A stretch of 64,000 nucleotides of DNA from Tragulus kanchil. Lineage: Eukaryota; Chordata; Mammalia; Artiodactyla; Tragulidae. The first letter of the stretch is position 1, and every line of letters begins with the position of its first letter. Under the pieces are notes generated by a model that had not been told where the DNA came from, made no database searches, and worked only from the letters and a program-made list of their open reading frames with translations. Position numbers and translations under genes: made by a program. This document shows positions 45,971 through 57,034 of the stretch, one piece after another. The stretch covers positions 67,101,001-67,165,000 of the forward strand of contig JAIOJX010000002.1 in assembly GCA_022376925.1 (NCBI GenBank), written 5' to 3'.

Positions 45971-47437
45971 TTTTTTTCCAGGCTTCACAGTTGAGTTTTC
46001 CCTTCCTTTTTGGTTTCTGTCCTTGTAGAAAGGTTAGGGTCTTGGATTCAGTGCTTCCTCTTCAAAGTTCCTGGGTTTGATCTCTGGCAAGGGAGTGTAG
46101 TTTCCACATCTGTTTTGTTATGGCATTCAGTGGTGTTAGGTCAAATATAATCGTATGAGGAACAAAAGGCACATCCCTGCTAGATGGCAGTTATAAAACT
46201 ATGCAAATATTTTCTAACATAATGAAAAACGTGCATACATACACATCTATAACCAAACCCGAATAGTCTAATAGGGATAAAGTACAGGAAAATGTTGAAA
46301 ATGAGCTTTGCTTGTTGAATTTTTTCTCCATTTTATAATGGTTATTTGTTGTTTGTTCCTTTTTAGGGTTTCTGTGGAAAGATCAGTAGTTAAATGTATG
46401 GGGTTTCCTTTATATGGTTATTTGTTGTTTGTTCCTAGCTGCTTTAAGTATTCTGTCTTTATTCTGTCTTTATATTTAGTCTGTGTTAGCTTGATTAGAA
46501 TGTGCCTTGGTGTGTTTCTTCTGGGGTTTCTCCTGTATGGAACTCTTTGTGCCTCTTGGACTTGGTTGACTATTTCCTTTCCCATGCTGGGAAAATTTTC
46601 TACTATAACCTCTTCAAGAATTTTTCATAGCCTTTCTTTCCTCTTCTGCTTCTGAGACCCCTATAATTCTAATGTTCGTGCATTTGATATTGCCCCATAG
46701 GTCTCTTATGCTGTCCTCAGTTCTTGTGATTCTTTGTGTTTTGTTCTGTTCTTCAGCAGTTATTTCCACCATTCTGTCTTCCAACTCACTTATCCATTCT
46801 TCTGCCTCAGATACTCTACTATTGAGTCCTTCTATAGTATTTTTAGGTTCAGCAATTGAGTTGTTTGTCTCTGTTTATTTTTAATTTCTTGTATGTCTTA
46901 TCTCAGTGTGGTGAATTCCTGTAATATTCTGTTTTTGGAGTTTTGGATCCTTGTCAGTATCTCTCTTCAGGATTCTCTTTCAGATAGTTTGTCTAATGCC
47001 TCTTCTTGCACTTGGATCTGTGTGTCTGTAATTTGTTCTTTCATTTGTGCAGTGTTTCTGTCTTTTCATCATTACTGTTAATTTTTCATTTTTTGTACTT
47101 GAGTTCCCCTTTTTTTCCAGGCTTCACAGTTGAGTTTTCCCTTCCTTTTTGGTTTCTGTCCTTGTAGAAAGGTTAGGGTCTTGGATTCAGTGCTTCCTCT
47201 TCAAAGTTCCTGGGTTTGATCTCTGGCAAGGGAGTGTAGTTTCCACATCTGTTTTGTTATGGCATTCAGTGGTGTTAGGTCAAATATAATCGTATGAGGA
47301 ACAAAAGGCACATCCCTGCTAGATGGCAGTTATAAAACTATGCAAATATTTTCTAACATAATGAAAAAACGTGCATACATACACATCTATAACCAAACCC
47401 GAATAGTCTAATAGGGATAAAGTACAGGAAAATGTTG
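45224..47437. repeat. Artefactual direct duplication 15 (period about 1140)
   Basis: Copies at 45224-46297 and 46365-47437 with a 67-bp spacer (46298-46364), which itself looks like a garbled repeat of GGTTATTTGTTGTTTGTTCC from within the unit. Differences include CATACTGGGGAAGTTTTCAA against CATGCTGGGAAAATTTTCTA, and several homopolymer lengths. Confidence 0.93.
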
Positions 47438-48105
47438 TGGCAAATGATGTGAAGTTGATACCCTAGTGTTAAGATCTAAATAATTAAAACACGGACTGGA
47501 AAACAAATCTATAGCAAGGTCCCTGCTGGGGATACAGCAGTGATAGCAGTTTATTAGCTATAACCTATGATGGGGAAGAGAGCCAGGAGAATGAATAGGT
47601 AATGAAAAGAAATGGAATCATGTTGCAGGGTTGTGTAGATGTAGATAACAAAGATTTGTATATATTGAAGTTTAGTACAGCAGGAAGAGAACAATAGAGA
47701 TAACAAACAAAGGAATAGTTATAGTGAGGAAAATAGCAGATACAGAAAGTTTTAATAGGTATAGTGAAGAAAGAGAAAACTCCTATTTAAAAAAAATTGC
47801 TCAAAAAAAAAAAAAAAAAAAAAAAAGAAAAGAAAAGATAAAGAAAAGCCAGCAAAGAAAGAAAACAAAAGGCTGTCCCTGGTTCTCAGTTGTGAGTTTG
47901 TCTTCTTATCTGTGTGTGGGTAGTCCACAGAGTTTGCTTGCTCTGGTGCTGTTTTAGAGGCTGTCTGTCCTAGTGGGGGTTGGGGGTGGGCGTGGGGGTC
48001 CCTATGAGAATCAGATTTTCAAGCTAGTAGCAGAGGGACCTTGCAGGGCCGGTTACTCTGGTTTGTTAGTCTGGATAGTTGGAATTGGACCCCTGCCCTG
48101 CAGGG
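47438..48105 (-). promoter_or_regulatory. L1 5' UTR, inner part
   Basis: Between ORF1 and the monomers. Contains an A24 run (about 47803-47826), a purine-rich stretch and a G-rich tract at 47974-47999. It has no long frame. In L1 elements this region lies downstream of the internal promoter. Confidence 0.7.
47974..47999 (+). other. G-quadruplex motif in L1 5' UTR (antisense strand)
   Basis: GTGGGGGTTGGGGGTGGGCG followed by TGGGGGT: four G-runs with 1-3 nt loops on the plus strand, which is the template side for this minus-strand L1. Confidence 0.8.
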
Positions 48106-48610
48106 GATCCGCTAAATTTTTCCCAACACTCTATTTGGCACTCTAATCTGTAGTCTGGGTTTCAGCACAGTTTATGGATCCCTCTGGTGTTGCTCTCTGC
48201 CCAGCCGCCCCCCTCCATGCTGGGTTCTGTGCATGCCACTCAGGCCACTGTGGGGGCAGGGGGACAGAGGTTCTGGGAAATCTCATGCAGGGCACTCTCA
48301 GTCTGCTGGGCACTCTCAGTCCCTTTTCTCTGGCTGCCCCTCACTGCCCAGTTCACATCCATGCCCATGCGGATCCACCACATTTTTCCCAGCACTCTAT
48401 TTAGCACTCTAATATGTAGTCTTGGATTCTGCAAGGGTTTATGGGTCTCTCCGGTGTTGCTGTCTGTCTGGCTGTGCCTCTTCATGCTGAGTACCCCAGT
48501 GTACCACTCAGGCCACTGTGGGAACAGGGGGATGGAGGTTCTGAGAGAGCTCAAGCAGGGCATTCTCAGTCCCTATTTGCTGGCTGCCCCTCACCCTGAG
48601 GTTTGATTTT
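48106..48610 (-). repeat. Two tandem 5' UTR monomers of about 266 bp
   Basis: Unit 1 starts GATCCGCTAAATTTTTCCCA (48106) and unit 2 starts GATCCACCACATTTTTCCCA (48372). Both continue through CACTCTATTT, GCACTCTAAT, TGTAGTCT, GGTGTTGCT, CACTCAGGCCACTGTGGG, CTCTCAGT-like and GGCTGCCCCTCAC blocks in the same order. They differ by many substitutions, so this is a real internal repeat, unlike the 1.1-kb copies. It is GC-richer than its surroundings. Tandem monomers acting as promoters are known for mouse L1; promoter function here is inference. Confidence 0.85.
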
Positions 48611-48766
48611 TAAAAGCGTGCTTGTGCCCTTCCTATCATGCTGCTGTGGCTTCTCCTTTGCACTTTTTGTGGTTGGACAAGCCTCCTCCTGTTGGTGGTT
48701 TTTCAACAGCTAGTTGCAATTCTGACATTTTCACAGGAGCAGGTGAATGCGAATCCTTCTACTCCA

Positions 48767-48775
48767 CCATCTTGG
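48767..48775 (-). promoter_or_regulatory. YY1-like site at the L1 5' end
   Basis: CCAAGATGG on the minus strand, 10-15 nt from the element's 5' end. Human L1 has a YY1 site in the same place that fixes the transcription start. It supports a full-length 5' end. The artefactual copy is at 49861-49869. Confidence 0.7.
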
Positions 48776-48789
48776 TCTTCTCCCAAATG

Positions 48790-49479
48790 TTGAATTTTGT
48801 GCCAGCTTTTTCACTTCCCTCTTTCACCCTCATCAAGAGGCTCTTTAATTCCTTTTCACTTTCTGCAATGAGTGGTGTTATCTGCATATCTGAGGTTGTT
48901 TATACTTCTCCCAGTAATCTTGATTCTGGCTTGTGATTCATCCACCCCAGCATTTTTCGTGATGTACTGTACATATAAGTTAAATAAACAGGGTGACAAT
49001 ATACAGCCTTGACATACTCCTTTCCCAATTTGGAACCAGTCTGTTCCATGTCCAATTCAAACTGTTATTTCTTGACCTGCATGCAGATTCCTCAGGAGAC
49101 AGGTAAGGTAATCTGGTACTCCCATCTGTTTAAGAATTTTCTGCTGTTTGTTGTGATCCATAAGAGTCAAAGGCTTTAGGGCAGTCAATGAAGCAGAAAT
49201 AGATGTTTTCCTGGAATTCCCTTGCTTTCCCCATGATCCAGTGAATGTTGGCAATTTGATCTCTGGTTCCTCTGCCTTTTCTAAACCTGGTATGTACATC
49301 TGGAAGTTCTTGGTTCATGCACTGCTGAAGCCTATCTTGAAGAATTTTAAGCATAATATCCTAGCATGTTATGTTAGCATGTGAAATGAGCACGTACGAC
49401 TTGAATATTCTTAAACTGACTTTTCCCAGTCCTGTGGCCACTGCTGATTTTCCCAAATTTTCTGATATACTGAGTGCAT
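48790..49479 (-). mobile_element. BovB 5' arm (first part, duplicate copy)
   Basis: Continues the BovB cut at 38357 in the correct reading order: TTGAATTTTGTGCCAGCTTT, then TCATCAAGAGGCTCTTTAAT. The frames 49057-49299 and 49130-49354 have DVHTRFRKGRGTRDQIANIH and YFCFIDCPKAFDSYGSQQTA, the central RT of BovB with the FIDC-KAFD motif. The right end is lost at the junction of duplication 16. Confidence 0.92.
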
Positions 49480-49509
49480 TTAAGACTACTTTAACTGATT
49501 ACTGGCATC

Positions 49510-49883
49510 GTAGTCTTGGATTCTGCAAGGGTTTATGGGTCTCTCCGGTGTTGCTGTCTGTCTGGCTGTGCCTCTTCATGCTGAGTACCCCAGTGTACCA
49601 CTCAGGCCACTGTGGGAACAGGGGGATGGAGGTTCTGAGAGAGCTCAAGCAGGGCATTCTCAGTCCCTATTTGCTGGCTGCCCCTCACCCTGAGGTTTGA
49701 TTTTTAAAAGCGTGCTTGTGCCCTTCCTATCATGCTGCTGTGGCTTCTCCTTTGCACTTTTTGTGGTTGGACAAGCCTCCTCCTGTTGGTGGTTTTTCAA
49801 CAGCTAGTTGCAATTCTGACATTTTCACAGGAGCAGGTGAATGCGAATCCTTCTACTCCACCATCTTGGTCTTCTCCCAAATG
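49510..49883 (-). mobile_element. L1 5' end (duplicate copy)
   Basis: Repeat of 48416-48789, most of monomer 2 and the 5' tip. Not a second L1. Confidence 0.92.
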
Positions 49884-51090
49884 TTGAATTTTGTGCCAGC
49901 TTTTTCACTTCCCTCTTTCACCCTCATCAAGAGGCTCTTTAATTCCTTTTCACTTTCTGCAATGAGTGGTGTTATCTGCATATCTGAGGTTGTTTATACT
50001 TCTCCCAGTAATCTTGATTCTGGCTTGTGATTCATCCACCCCAGCATTTTTCGTGATGTACTGTACATATAAGTTAAATAAACAGGGTGACAATATACAG
50101 CCTTGACATACTCCTTTCCCAATTTGGAACCAGTCTGTTCCATGTCCAATTCAAACTGTTATTTCTTGACCTGCATGCAGATTCCTCAGGAGACAGGTAA
50201 GGTAATCTGGTACTCCCATCTGTTTAAGAATTTTCTGCTGTTTGTTGTGATCCATAAGAGTCAAAGGCTTTAGGGCAGTCAATGAAGCAGAAATAGATGT
50301 TTTCCTGGAATTCCCTTGCTTTCCCCATGATCCAGTGAATGTTGGCAATTTGATCTCTGGTTCCTCTGCCTTTTCTAAACCTGGTATGTACATCTGGAAG
50401 TTCTTGGTTCATGCACTGCTGAAGCCTATCTTGAAGAATTTTAAGCATAATATCCTAGCATGTTATGTTAGCATGTGAAATGAGCACAGTTGTACAGTAC
50501 TTTGAATATTCTTAAACTGACTTTTCCCAGTCCTGTGGCCACTGCTGATTTTCCCAAATTTTCTGATATACTGAGTGCAACACTTTAAGAGCATCATCTT
50601 TTAGGACTGGAAATAGATCAACTGGAATTCCATTACGTCCACTAGCTTTGTTTTACAGTAATGCTTCCTGAGGCCCACTCAACTTCACACTCCAAGATAT
50701 CAGTCTCTAGGTGAGCAACCACACCATCATGGTTATCTGGATCATTAAGAAATTTTTGTATAGTTCTTCTGCACATTCTTGCCACCTTAATCTCTTCTGT
50801 ATCTGTTACATTCTTATCATTTCTGTCCTTTATCATGCTCATCCTTGTATAGAATGTTCCCTTGATGTTTCCAATTTTCTTGAAAAGATCTCTAGTCATT
50901 CCCATTCTATTGTATTCCTCTATTTCTTTGCATTGTTAATTGAAGAAGGCTTTCTTATCTCTCCTTGCTAGTCTATGGAACTCTGCATTTAATTGGATGT
51001 ATCTTTCCCTTTCTCTCTTGGCTCTGGCTTCTCTTCTTTCCTCAGCTATTTGTAAAGCCTCCTCAGATAACTATTTTTTCTTCATACATT
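49884..51090 (-). mobile_element. BovB 5' arm (true continuation)
   Basis: Same as 48790-49479 but continuing through the RT amino end (minus frame 50642-50905: MGMTRDLFKKIGNIKGTFYT, then MCRRTIQKFLNDPDNHDGVV) to the 5' truncation near 51090. Endonuclease absent. With the 3' arm this BovB is about 1.9 kb when the L1 and artefacts are removed. Confidence 0.92.
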
Positions 51091-51455
51091 TCACTCTTCC
51101 ATGGCGTCTAAAAAAACCAAATCATAAAAATAGAAAGTAGAATTGTAATTACCAGGGCTAAGTGTGGAGGTTTAAGGATACACATTTGCAATTAATAGAT
51201 AAATAGGTGCTGGAGATCTAATGTGCACCATTGTGGTTACAGATCACAATAGCTTATTATAAACTTCAGAGTTGATAAGAGAGTGGATCTTAATTGTTCT
51301 CAGCACAAAAAAGAAGATAATTATGCAACATGATGGAAGTGTTACCTAATGCTATAGTGGTAACCATATTGCAATGTATAAATGTACCAAATCAACACAT
51401 TGTATCCCTTAAACTTACATGATGTTATAGGTCAATTATAGCTCAATAAAAAAAA
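51091..51455 (+). mobile_element. Old L1, right arm (outer layer of the nest)
   Basis: Resumes the L1 broken at 37677: GTCTAAAAAAACCAAATCAT, then GAAAGTAGAATTGTAATTAC, then CCAGGGCTAAGTGTGGAGG, then TCCCTTAAACTTACATGATG, ending CAATTATAGCTCAATAAAAA. TCACTC begins this arm (51091-51096) and the TCACTCATATG at 37667-37677, an imperfect TSD for the BovB. Confidence 0.85.
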
Positions 51456-53565
51456 GAATATATAGCCAGATAGAAACAGAGGCAGTGAGAGAACAGAGAA
51501 ACAAGGATAGAAACATAAAAAAGACAAACATCAAATGGAGCAGTAGAGAGAAAGAGATGTAGCAGCTACCACAGTTACTAGAACTTTGGGGGGAAAGGAC
51601 TGCTTATAAAGGCTTCTAAGAAAGTTTTCCTCACCTGTGAATGTACAGTGTTGTGTAATGCTCTTTGTTTCTCCACATAAAGTTTATTAAAACTACCCTG
51701 TTTATCAATATGTTTAGAATTAGAGCTTTTTCTTTAAGATGTATGAACTTTGTCAGATTGGCCCCACAGATACCCAGAAGGTATCCTAGAGGTGAACAGT
51801 GATGAGAGCAGAGAAGGCCAATGTGTGCCCCAGTAGGAGGATTGAGTCTGCTAGTGTGCCTTGTTGTGGTGAGTGACGTTTTCTCAGTTTCAACTCCAGA
51901 ACTCATGCCTAGAGATTGCTAGGAAATCTAGCTGCATTGCAGGAAGAGCTATTGGGCATCACCTCCCCTAGGAAGTATTCCATTTTTTCCCAGATCTAGT
52001 CAGGTGCCCCTGGTCTTTGTTCTCACGGAACCTAGTCTCACTTTATTTATCACAGGTAGAACATAGGTGAACTCTAGTCACATAGGGCCACATATTCTCA
52101 TTCTTCATGGTTTCTTTTCCAGTTTTTGAAAATAATTTTCTTTATTTTTCCTGCAGTTTAATAAATGTCAAGACCAGGAGGTATTTTTTCCTTTGTGCTA
52201 AAAACATGTAATTTCCTAAAGTGAGGTATGAACAAGAAAAGAGTCAAGCAGGAGGGTCATGGTGGAGACTGACAGCTGCATGTTCTAGATTAATCCAGGC
52301 TATCTTATCCTCTGAGCAAGATAACCTGAAACTAGCTCCATATGTGGACCCAATGGGGATAGCAGAGGGACAGGGGCATTGGAGCCAAGCACGTCTGTGG
52401 GGTAGGTTGCTCTCTGTTTCCTTTGAAATAGGCATTGTGAAACTTGATATCCACGGAAACACTGGATTCTGACTTTTTATGGTGAATGGGTACAATATAC
52501 ACGGAGGAAACTAGCCATTAATTCATTGACATGCTTTTATACAACCATGTCCTAGAGCATAGTGCAAGTGGAGAGAAACCTTGAGTTATTCTCCTCAACT
52601 GGGCCAGGCTGGGACAAATTCTTCTTTATTTATTGTTTACTTGTTGGCTGTTGTAGTTTACAAAAATCAGGTCTTAAAGATCGATGGTTTACAGGATGAA
52701 TTTTATCATTCCCATATTCCCTAGGAGAAATAGCTAGAAGATGTTCAGAGACTGTTCAAGGTGAGGGTAATAATAGTAAGTGGTAAATCAAGGTTGAGAT
52801 CATAGGTTTTTCTCTTTATCTCTCTGCCATTTCTACTCTACAGTATTGCTTCTCACTTTAGAAAACTTCAATATCTTGGAAGAGGAGTATAGGTGCCTCA
52901 ACAAGCACAATCCACAAACTTACTTTGTCTAGAGCCTATTTGAAGGCCAAGTAGAATTTGTAGCCGATTGGATCTAAATCAGTAGCACTTTTTTCTGATA
53001 GACTATGCATATTCTCCCAGTAAACATCAAATACCATGATATCCTTGTTTTCTTATGTTAGGAACAACTAACTGTGAATAGTGAATTACAGTGGGACAGG
53101 CCAAGTTGAGAGAGTCCAGGGTGTGGAACTGGTTTCTCCTGCTGTTTCTCCCACATGTCCCATTTGCAGGTATATACATAGCTCCAATTTTGCAATTGGA
53201 ATATGGAAGTCAGTGAGTGAATGATTACATAAAAGTAACTAGACTAGCAGCCAGGAATGCTAGGAATGAGATTGGAGGGGTGTAAAAAGGGGACTACTAT
53301 TTCAACTAGGGGAATACCATTGTGATAAGGCATGAGAGAGCAAGTGATCTTCTGGAATCCTGGGTATGGTAGTGGGTATCAGAGGAAAGAGTAGCAGTAG
53401 ACAATGTCCCAGCCCCAAGGCGCAGGTTGAGATATCCTGGATCAATAGAACAGTAGAGGACTAAACAATGCAGGAAGGGTTTCAGTCCCAAAGATTACTG
53501 AGTGCATGACCAGCCTAGGAACTCAGATACAAAGTGTGTAGGAAAGCTGGACTAGCAGAAAAAAT
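51456..53565. other. Unique sequence, nothing recognised
   Basis: 2.1 kb of single-copy sequence, the longest clean stretch of the window. Frames of 61-91 codons lack family signatures and splice context. A short run of T/A-rich sequence near 52130 is unremarkable. Confidence 0.55.
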
Positions 53566-53984
53566 AATGAGATCAAGTCAAAGAATGGTGACTGGAGATG
53601 CTTAGAGCCTATTTGCCTAAAGTTAGCATTGTCTTGAGAAAATGTGGTTATATAAGTGTGCATATTGGAGTCAATATGTAAAGAAGCAGAGAGATTGTAG
53701 GGTCTAGGGGGTAGAAAAGACTTAATACTTGTTTATTGAATAGATAGCAGTACTATTTTAAGCATCTGACTCAGCGGCCGATGCAGAGATGTGTAAAGCC
53801 AGGTAAAGAAGGTACTCTAAAGTGTACTTGATTCAAAACAGTATGCTTGCACCACAAAAAAGAATAATGTAAAATGCCTGTTAAGATATAAAATATCAGT
53901 AATAATGCTAAAATATATCATTCAGTTAGGACTAGCCATAAGGAATAAGTTAACTTTTCACCTGCATTTGAAAAAAAAAAAGGC

Positions 53985-54333
53985 TTTTTTTTTCCCTTTA
54001 TTTTAAAGGTTTTACAGAGTTTTGTTGTTCACAGACATGTATGTTCCCAGATCAGTCATATGCATATCCATGGTCCCCACCCCCTCAGTTCCCCCCATCC
54101 CACCCCTCCAGACCATCGCCCCAAGCCATTGTAAGCACTCCTATTCCCTTAGCACAATGACACTAGCTATCTTTTCCACACATAACAGTATAGGTTTCCA
54201 TGTTACTCCCTTCATGCTTCCCCCTCCCTATTTCTTCCCCACAATGTCCCTATGTCTATGTTCTGTCTGTTTTTCCATGAGTTCCCTGCATGTGTTATCA
54301 AGACCGTCCTACTAGATTCCATATATATGTGTT
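53985..54333 (-). mobile_element. L1 3' end, 5' truncated
   Basis: T-rich start, then TTTTACAGAGTTTTGTTGTT, the C-rich 3' UTR, up to CCATATATATGTGTTG. Matches the 3' UTR at 2800-3145 and 39500-39890. Coding sequence absent. Duplicate at 55127-55473. Frames of 96-97 codons here are UTR translations. Confidence 0.88.
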
Positions 54334-54548
54334 GTTTTTATTGCACTGATGTTGAATAGAAGATTGTGGAAGAAGAAGAAACTCAACCCCTGACAAAACA
54401 TCAAAATAATAAAAACAACTGAATCCTTAGGCACAGATTTTACTTTCCAATTAAAAGCTCTTTTAAGAGAGAGTCTGGTTATATATTCTTTCAAAGAGCC
54501 ACATGTTCAGAAACAGATTCTGTATTACTAACCAGATGGCAACATAGG

Positions 54549-54720
54549 TGTTTGTGTGTGTGAGTGTGTGTGTGTGTGTTAGTCGTTAGTCACTAAGTCA
54601 TGTCCAACTGTTTGTGGCCCCATCGACTGTCACAACCCCACCAGGCTCCTCTGTCCATTGAATTCTTCAGGCAAGAATACTGGAGTGGGGTGCCATTCCT
54701 TCTACAGAGGATCTTCTGAT
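54549..54720 (-). mobile_element. Bov-tA SINE, head missing (duplicate copy)
   Basis: Same insertion as 55689-55930, cut by the junction of duplication 17. Confidence 0.88.
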
Positions 54721-55126
54721 GTAAAGAACCCAAAAATGAGATCAAGTCAAAGAATGGTGACTGGAGATGCTTAGGGGTAGAAAAATGTGGTTATATAAGT
54801 GTGCATATTGGAGTCAATATGTAAAGAAGCAGAGAGATTGTAGGGTCTAGGGGGTAGAAAAGACTTAATACTTGTTTATTGAATAGATAGCAGTACTATT
54901 TTAAGCATCTGACTCAGCGGCCGATGCAGAGATGTGTAAAGCCAGGTAAAGAAGGTACTCTAAAGTGTACTTGATTCAAAACAGTATGCTTGCACCACAA
55001 AAAAGAATAATGTAAAATGCCTGTTAAGATATAAAATATCAGTAATAATGCTAAAATATATCATTCAGTTAGGACTAGCCATAAGGAATAAGTTAACTTT
55101 TCACCTGCATTTGAAAAAAAAAAAGG

Positions 55127-55473
55127 CTTTTTTTTTCCCTTTATTTTAAAGGTTTTACAGAGTTTTGTTGTTCACAGACATGTATGTTCCCAGATCAGTC
55201 ATATGCCTATCCATGGTCCCCACCCCTCAGTTCCCCATCCCACCCCTCCAGACCATCGCCCCAAGCCATTGTAAGCACTCCTATTCCCTTAGCACAATGA
55301 CACTAGCTATCTTTTCCACACATAACAGTATAGGTTTCCATGTTACTCCCTTCATGCTTCCCCCTCCCTATTTCTTCCCCACAATGTCCCTATGTCTATG
55401 TTCTGTCTGTTTTTCCATGAGTTCCCTGCATGTGTTATCAAGACCGTCCTACTAGATTCCATATATATGTGTT
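55127..55473 (-). mobile_element. L1 3' end (duplicate copy)
   Basis: Same insertion as 53985-54333, repeated by duplication 17. It is slightly shorter in C-runs. Confidence 0.88.
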
Positions 55474-55688
55474 GTTTTTATTGCACTGATGTTGAATAGA
55501 AGATTGTGGAAGAAGAAGAAACTCAACCCCTGACAAAACATCAAAATAATAAAAACAACTGAATCCTTAGGCACAGATTTTACTTTCCAATTAAAAGCTC
55601 TTTTAAGAGAGAGTCTGGTTATATATTCTTTCAAAGAGCCACATGTTCAGAAACAGATTCTGTATTACTAACCAGATGGCAACATAGG

Positions 55689-55930
55689 TGTTTGTGTGTG
55701 TGAGTGTGTGTGTGTGTGTTAGTCGTTAGTCACTAAGTCATGTCCAACTGTTTGTGGCCCCATCGACTGTCACAACCCCACCAGGCTCCTCTGTCCATTG
55801 AATTCTTCAGGCAAGAATACTGGAGTGGGGTGCCATTCCCTTCTACAGAGGATCTTCTTGATCCAGGGATTGAAGCAGGGTCTTTTGCATTGCAGGCAGA
55901 TTCTTTATAGTCTGAGTCACCAGGGAAGAA
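55689..55930 (-). mobile_element. Bov-tA SINE with (TG)n end
   Basis: Reverse Bov-tA. A (TG)n run at 55692-55719 leads into AGTCGTTAGTCACTAAGTCA, then CACCAGGCTCCTCTGTCCAT, then AGGCAAGAATACTGGAGTGG, then the tRNA-like part ending GCAGGCAGATTCTTTATAGT, then CTGAGTCACCAGGGAAG. A Bov-A body joined to a tRNA-Glu head, distinct from the CHR-like SINEs. Partial copies: 54549-54720 (lacks the head) and 56932-57034 (lacks the tail). Confidence 0.9.
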
Positions 55931-56899
55931 GCAATTTAATAGACATTATTTGCTTTATAGATATCACCATGTAGGAGCTCTGGTGACTACAAAAATTTGA
56001 GCATTGGTACACATGTTGTCAGTGACTTCTGAAAAATTTAAAAACATTGTAGTCATGAATTAGGTCTGAAGGAACTGATAGTTATTTTCAGTATTGTTTG
56101 CTAGGTCATCCTTTTCCTACTCATTAACCCCTTTTAAGACTATAGTCAAATTGAACATAGCTTTTGGACATAGGAGTGGATGTAGAGGAATACTTTCTCT
56201 TTTCTCTTTTCCATCTAATCTACTGCATAAGATCATGCTAATGAACCCCTGTCTGACCTTACACTATGACTATTTCTGTTCCTCATCATCTCAGTATTGA
56301 TGACTTGGAGATTAGACAATAGGAGGAGAATAATACAGACTTTATAAGACATGTGATCATATCCCATCTCAGACTTAAAGGCATTAGTGTTTTAAAGACT
56401 CAGTGTCTTAAAATGAACAACCAACTAAATGGAATCCTACCCAAACTCTGTATTGCATTTGGCACATTATGCAGCACTATCAATAATTCAGCACAATTGG
56501 CACTACTAGGGAAAATGAATTTAGGCCATTTCACAGCATTAACTCTGCAGATTTTGTTCACATTTATTTTCTGATCCAATCTTGATTCATCTGTAATGGG
56601 CTTCTTAGGTCTATTTAAAACAGCCAGGTTCATCCTTCACTCCCACAGAAACAAATGGCTATTTCTCAAATTGATAGTTGCAAGGAGAGGTCTAATTTCC
56701 CAATATGGATTTTTGTTTGTTTGTTTGTTTGTTTGTTTGTTTGTTTTAGTGCAGTAAAGAGATCTGTGTATTTTTCAAAGAAGCCAGTGTCACAGCGGCT
56801 GGAAACTAGTTGGTCTAGATTAAAACAGACTCATGTCCTAGAGTGCTGATACAAATTCTAACTCTGTGACAATTCTACTCTTTTGAATAGGCAAACAAC
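55931..56899. other. Unique sequence with one (GTTT)n run
   Basis: No recognised element apart from the GTTT repeat at 56711-56748. The 73- and 77-codon frames recur in the duplicate only because the DNA does. Confidence 0.5.
56711..56748. repeat. (GTTT)n microsatellite
   Basis: About nine tetranucleotide units. Copy at 57816-57854 from duplication 18. Confidence 0.93.
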
Positions 56900-56931
56900 T
56901 ACTTTTCGGAAAAAATAAGACTTTTTTAAGC

Positions 56932-57034
56932 AGTGGGGTGCCATTCTTCTACAGAGGATCTTCTTGATCCAGGGATTGAAGCAGGGTCTTTTGCATTGCA
57001 GGCAGATTCTTTATAGTCTGAGTCACCAGGGAAG
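56932..57034 (-). mobile_element. Bov-tA SINE, tail missing (duplicate copy)
   Basis: Third appearance of the same SINE, starting at the junction of duplication 18 with bases missing in CCATTCTTCTAC. Confidence 0.88.

Larger units (their letters stand above)
39462..48789 (-). mobile_element. Near full-length L1, minus strand (third layer)
   Basis: 3' end at 39462 and 5' end at about 48786. TSD TTGAATTTTG is at 39452-39461 (also 38348-38357 in the duplicate) and 48790-48799. In L1 order from the 5' end: tandem-monomer 5' UTR, ORF1, ORF2 (endonuclease, RT, carboxy end), 3' UTR. Two artefactual duplications (14, 15) lie wholly inside, and part of 13 and 16 at its ends. Without them and the inserted SINE the element is roughly 6.9 kb, a normal L1 size. 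Both ORFs carry stops and frameshifts, so it is not autonomous. Confidence 0.93.
48416..50579. repeat. Artefactual direct duplication 16 (period 1094)
   Basis: Copies at 48416-49479 and 49510-50579 with a 30-bp spacer. The copy 1 end is damaged (GAGCACGTACGACTTGAATA against GAGCACAGTTGTACAGTACT). It repeats L1 monomer 2, the L1 5' end, the TSD and about 690 bp of BovB. Confidence 0.94.
53566..55862. repeat. Artefactual direct duplication 17 (period 1143-1169)
   Basis: Copies at 53566-54720 and 54735-55862. The start of copy 2 lost about 26 bp (CTTAGGGGTAGAAAAATG against a longer stretch at 53600-53643). Copy 1 ends damaged (CATTCCTTCTAC; CTTCTGATGT). C-run differences at 54070-54100. Confidence 0.93.

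Noticed and set aside
48091..48106. Palindrome CCCCTGCCCTGCAGGGG as a regulatory site
   Set aside because: Short and imperfect, inside the L1 5' UTR; no further support.
48187..48606. 139-codon plus-strand frame
   Set aside because: Antisense to the L1 5' UTR monomers; GC-rich and without family signature.
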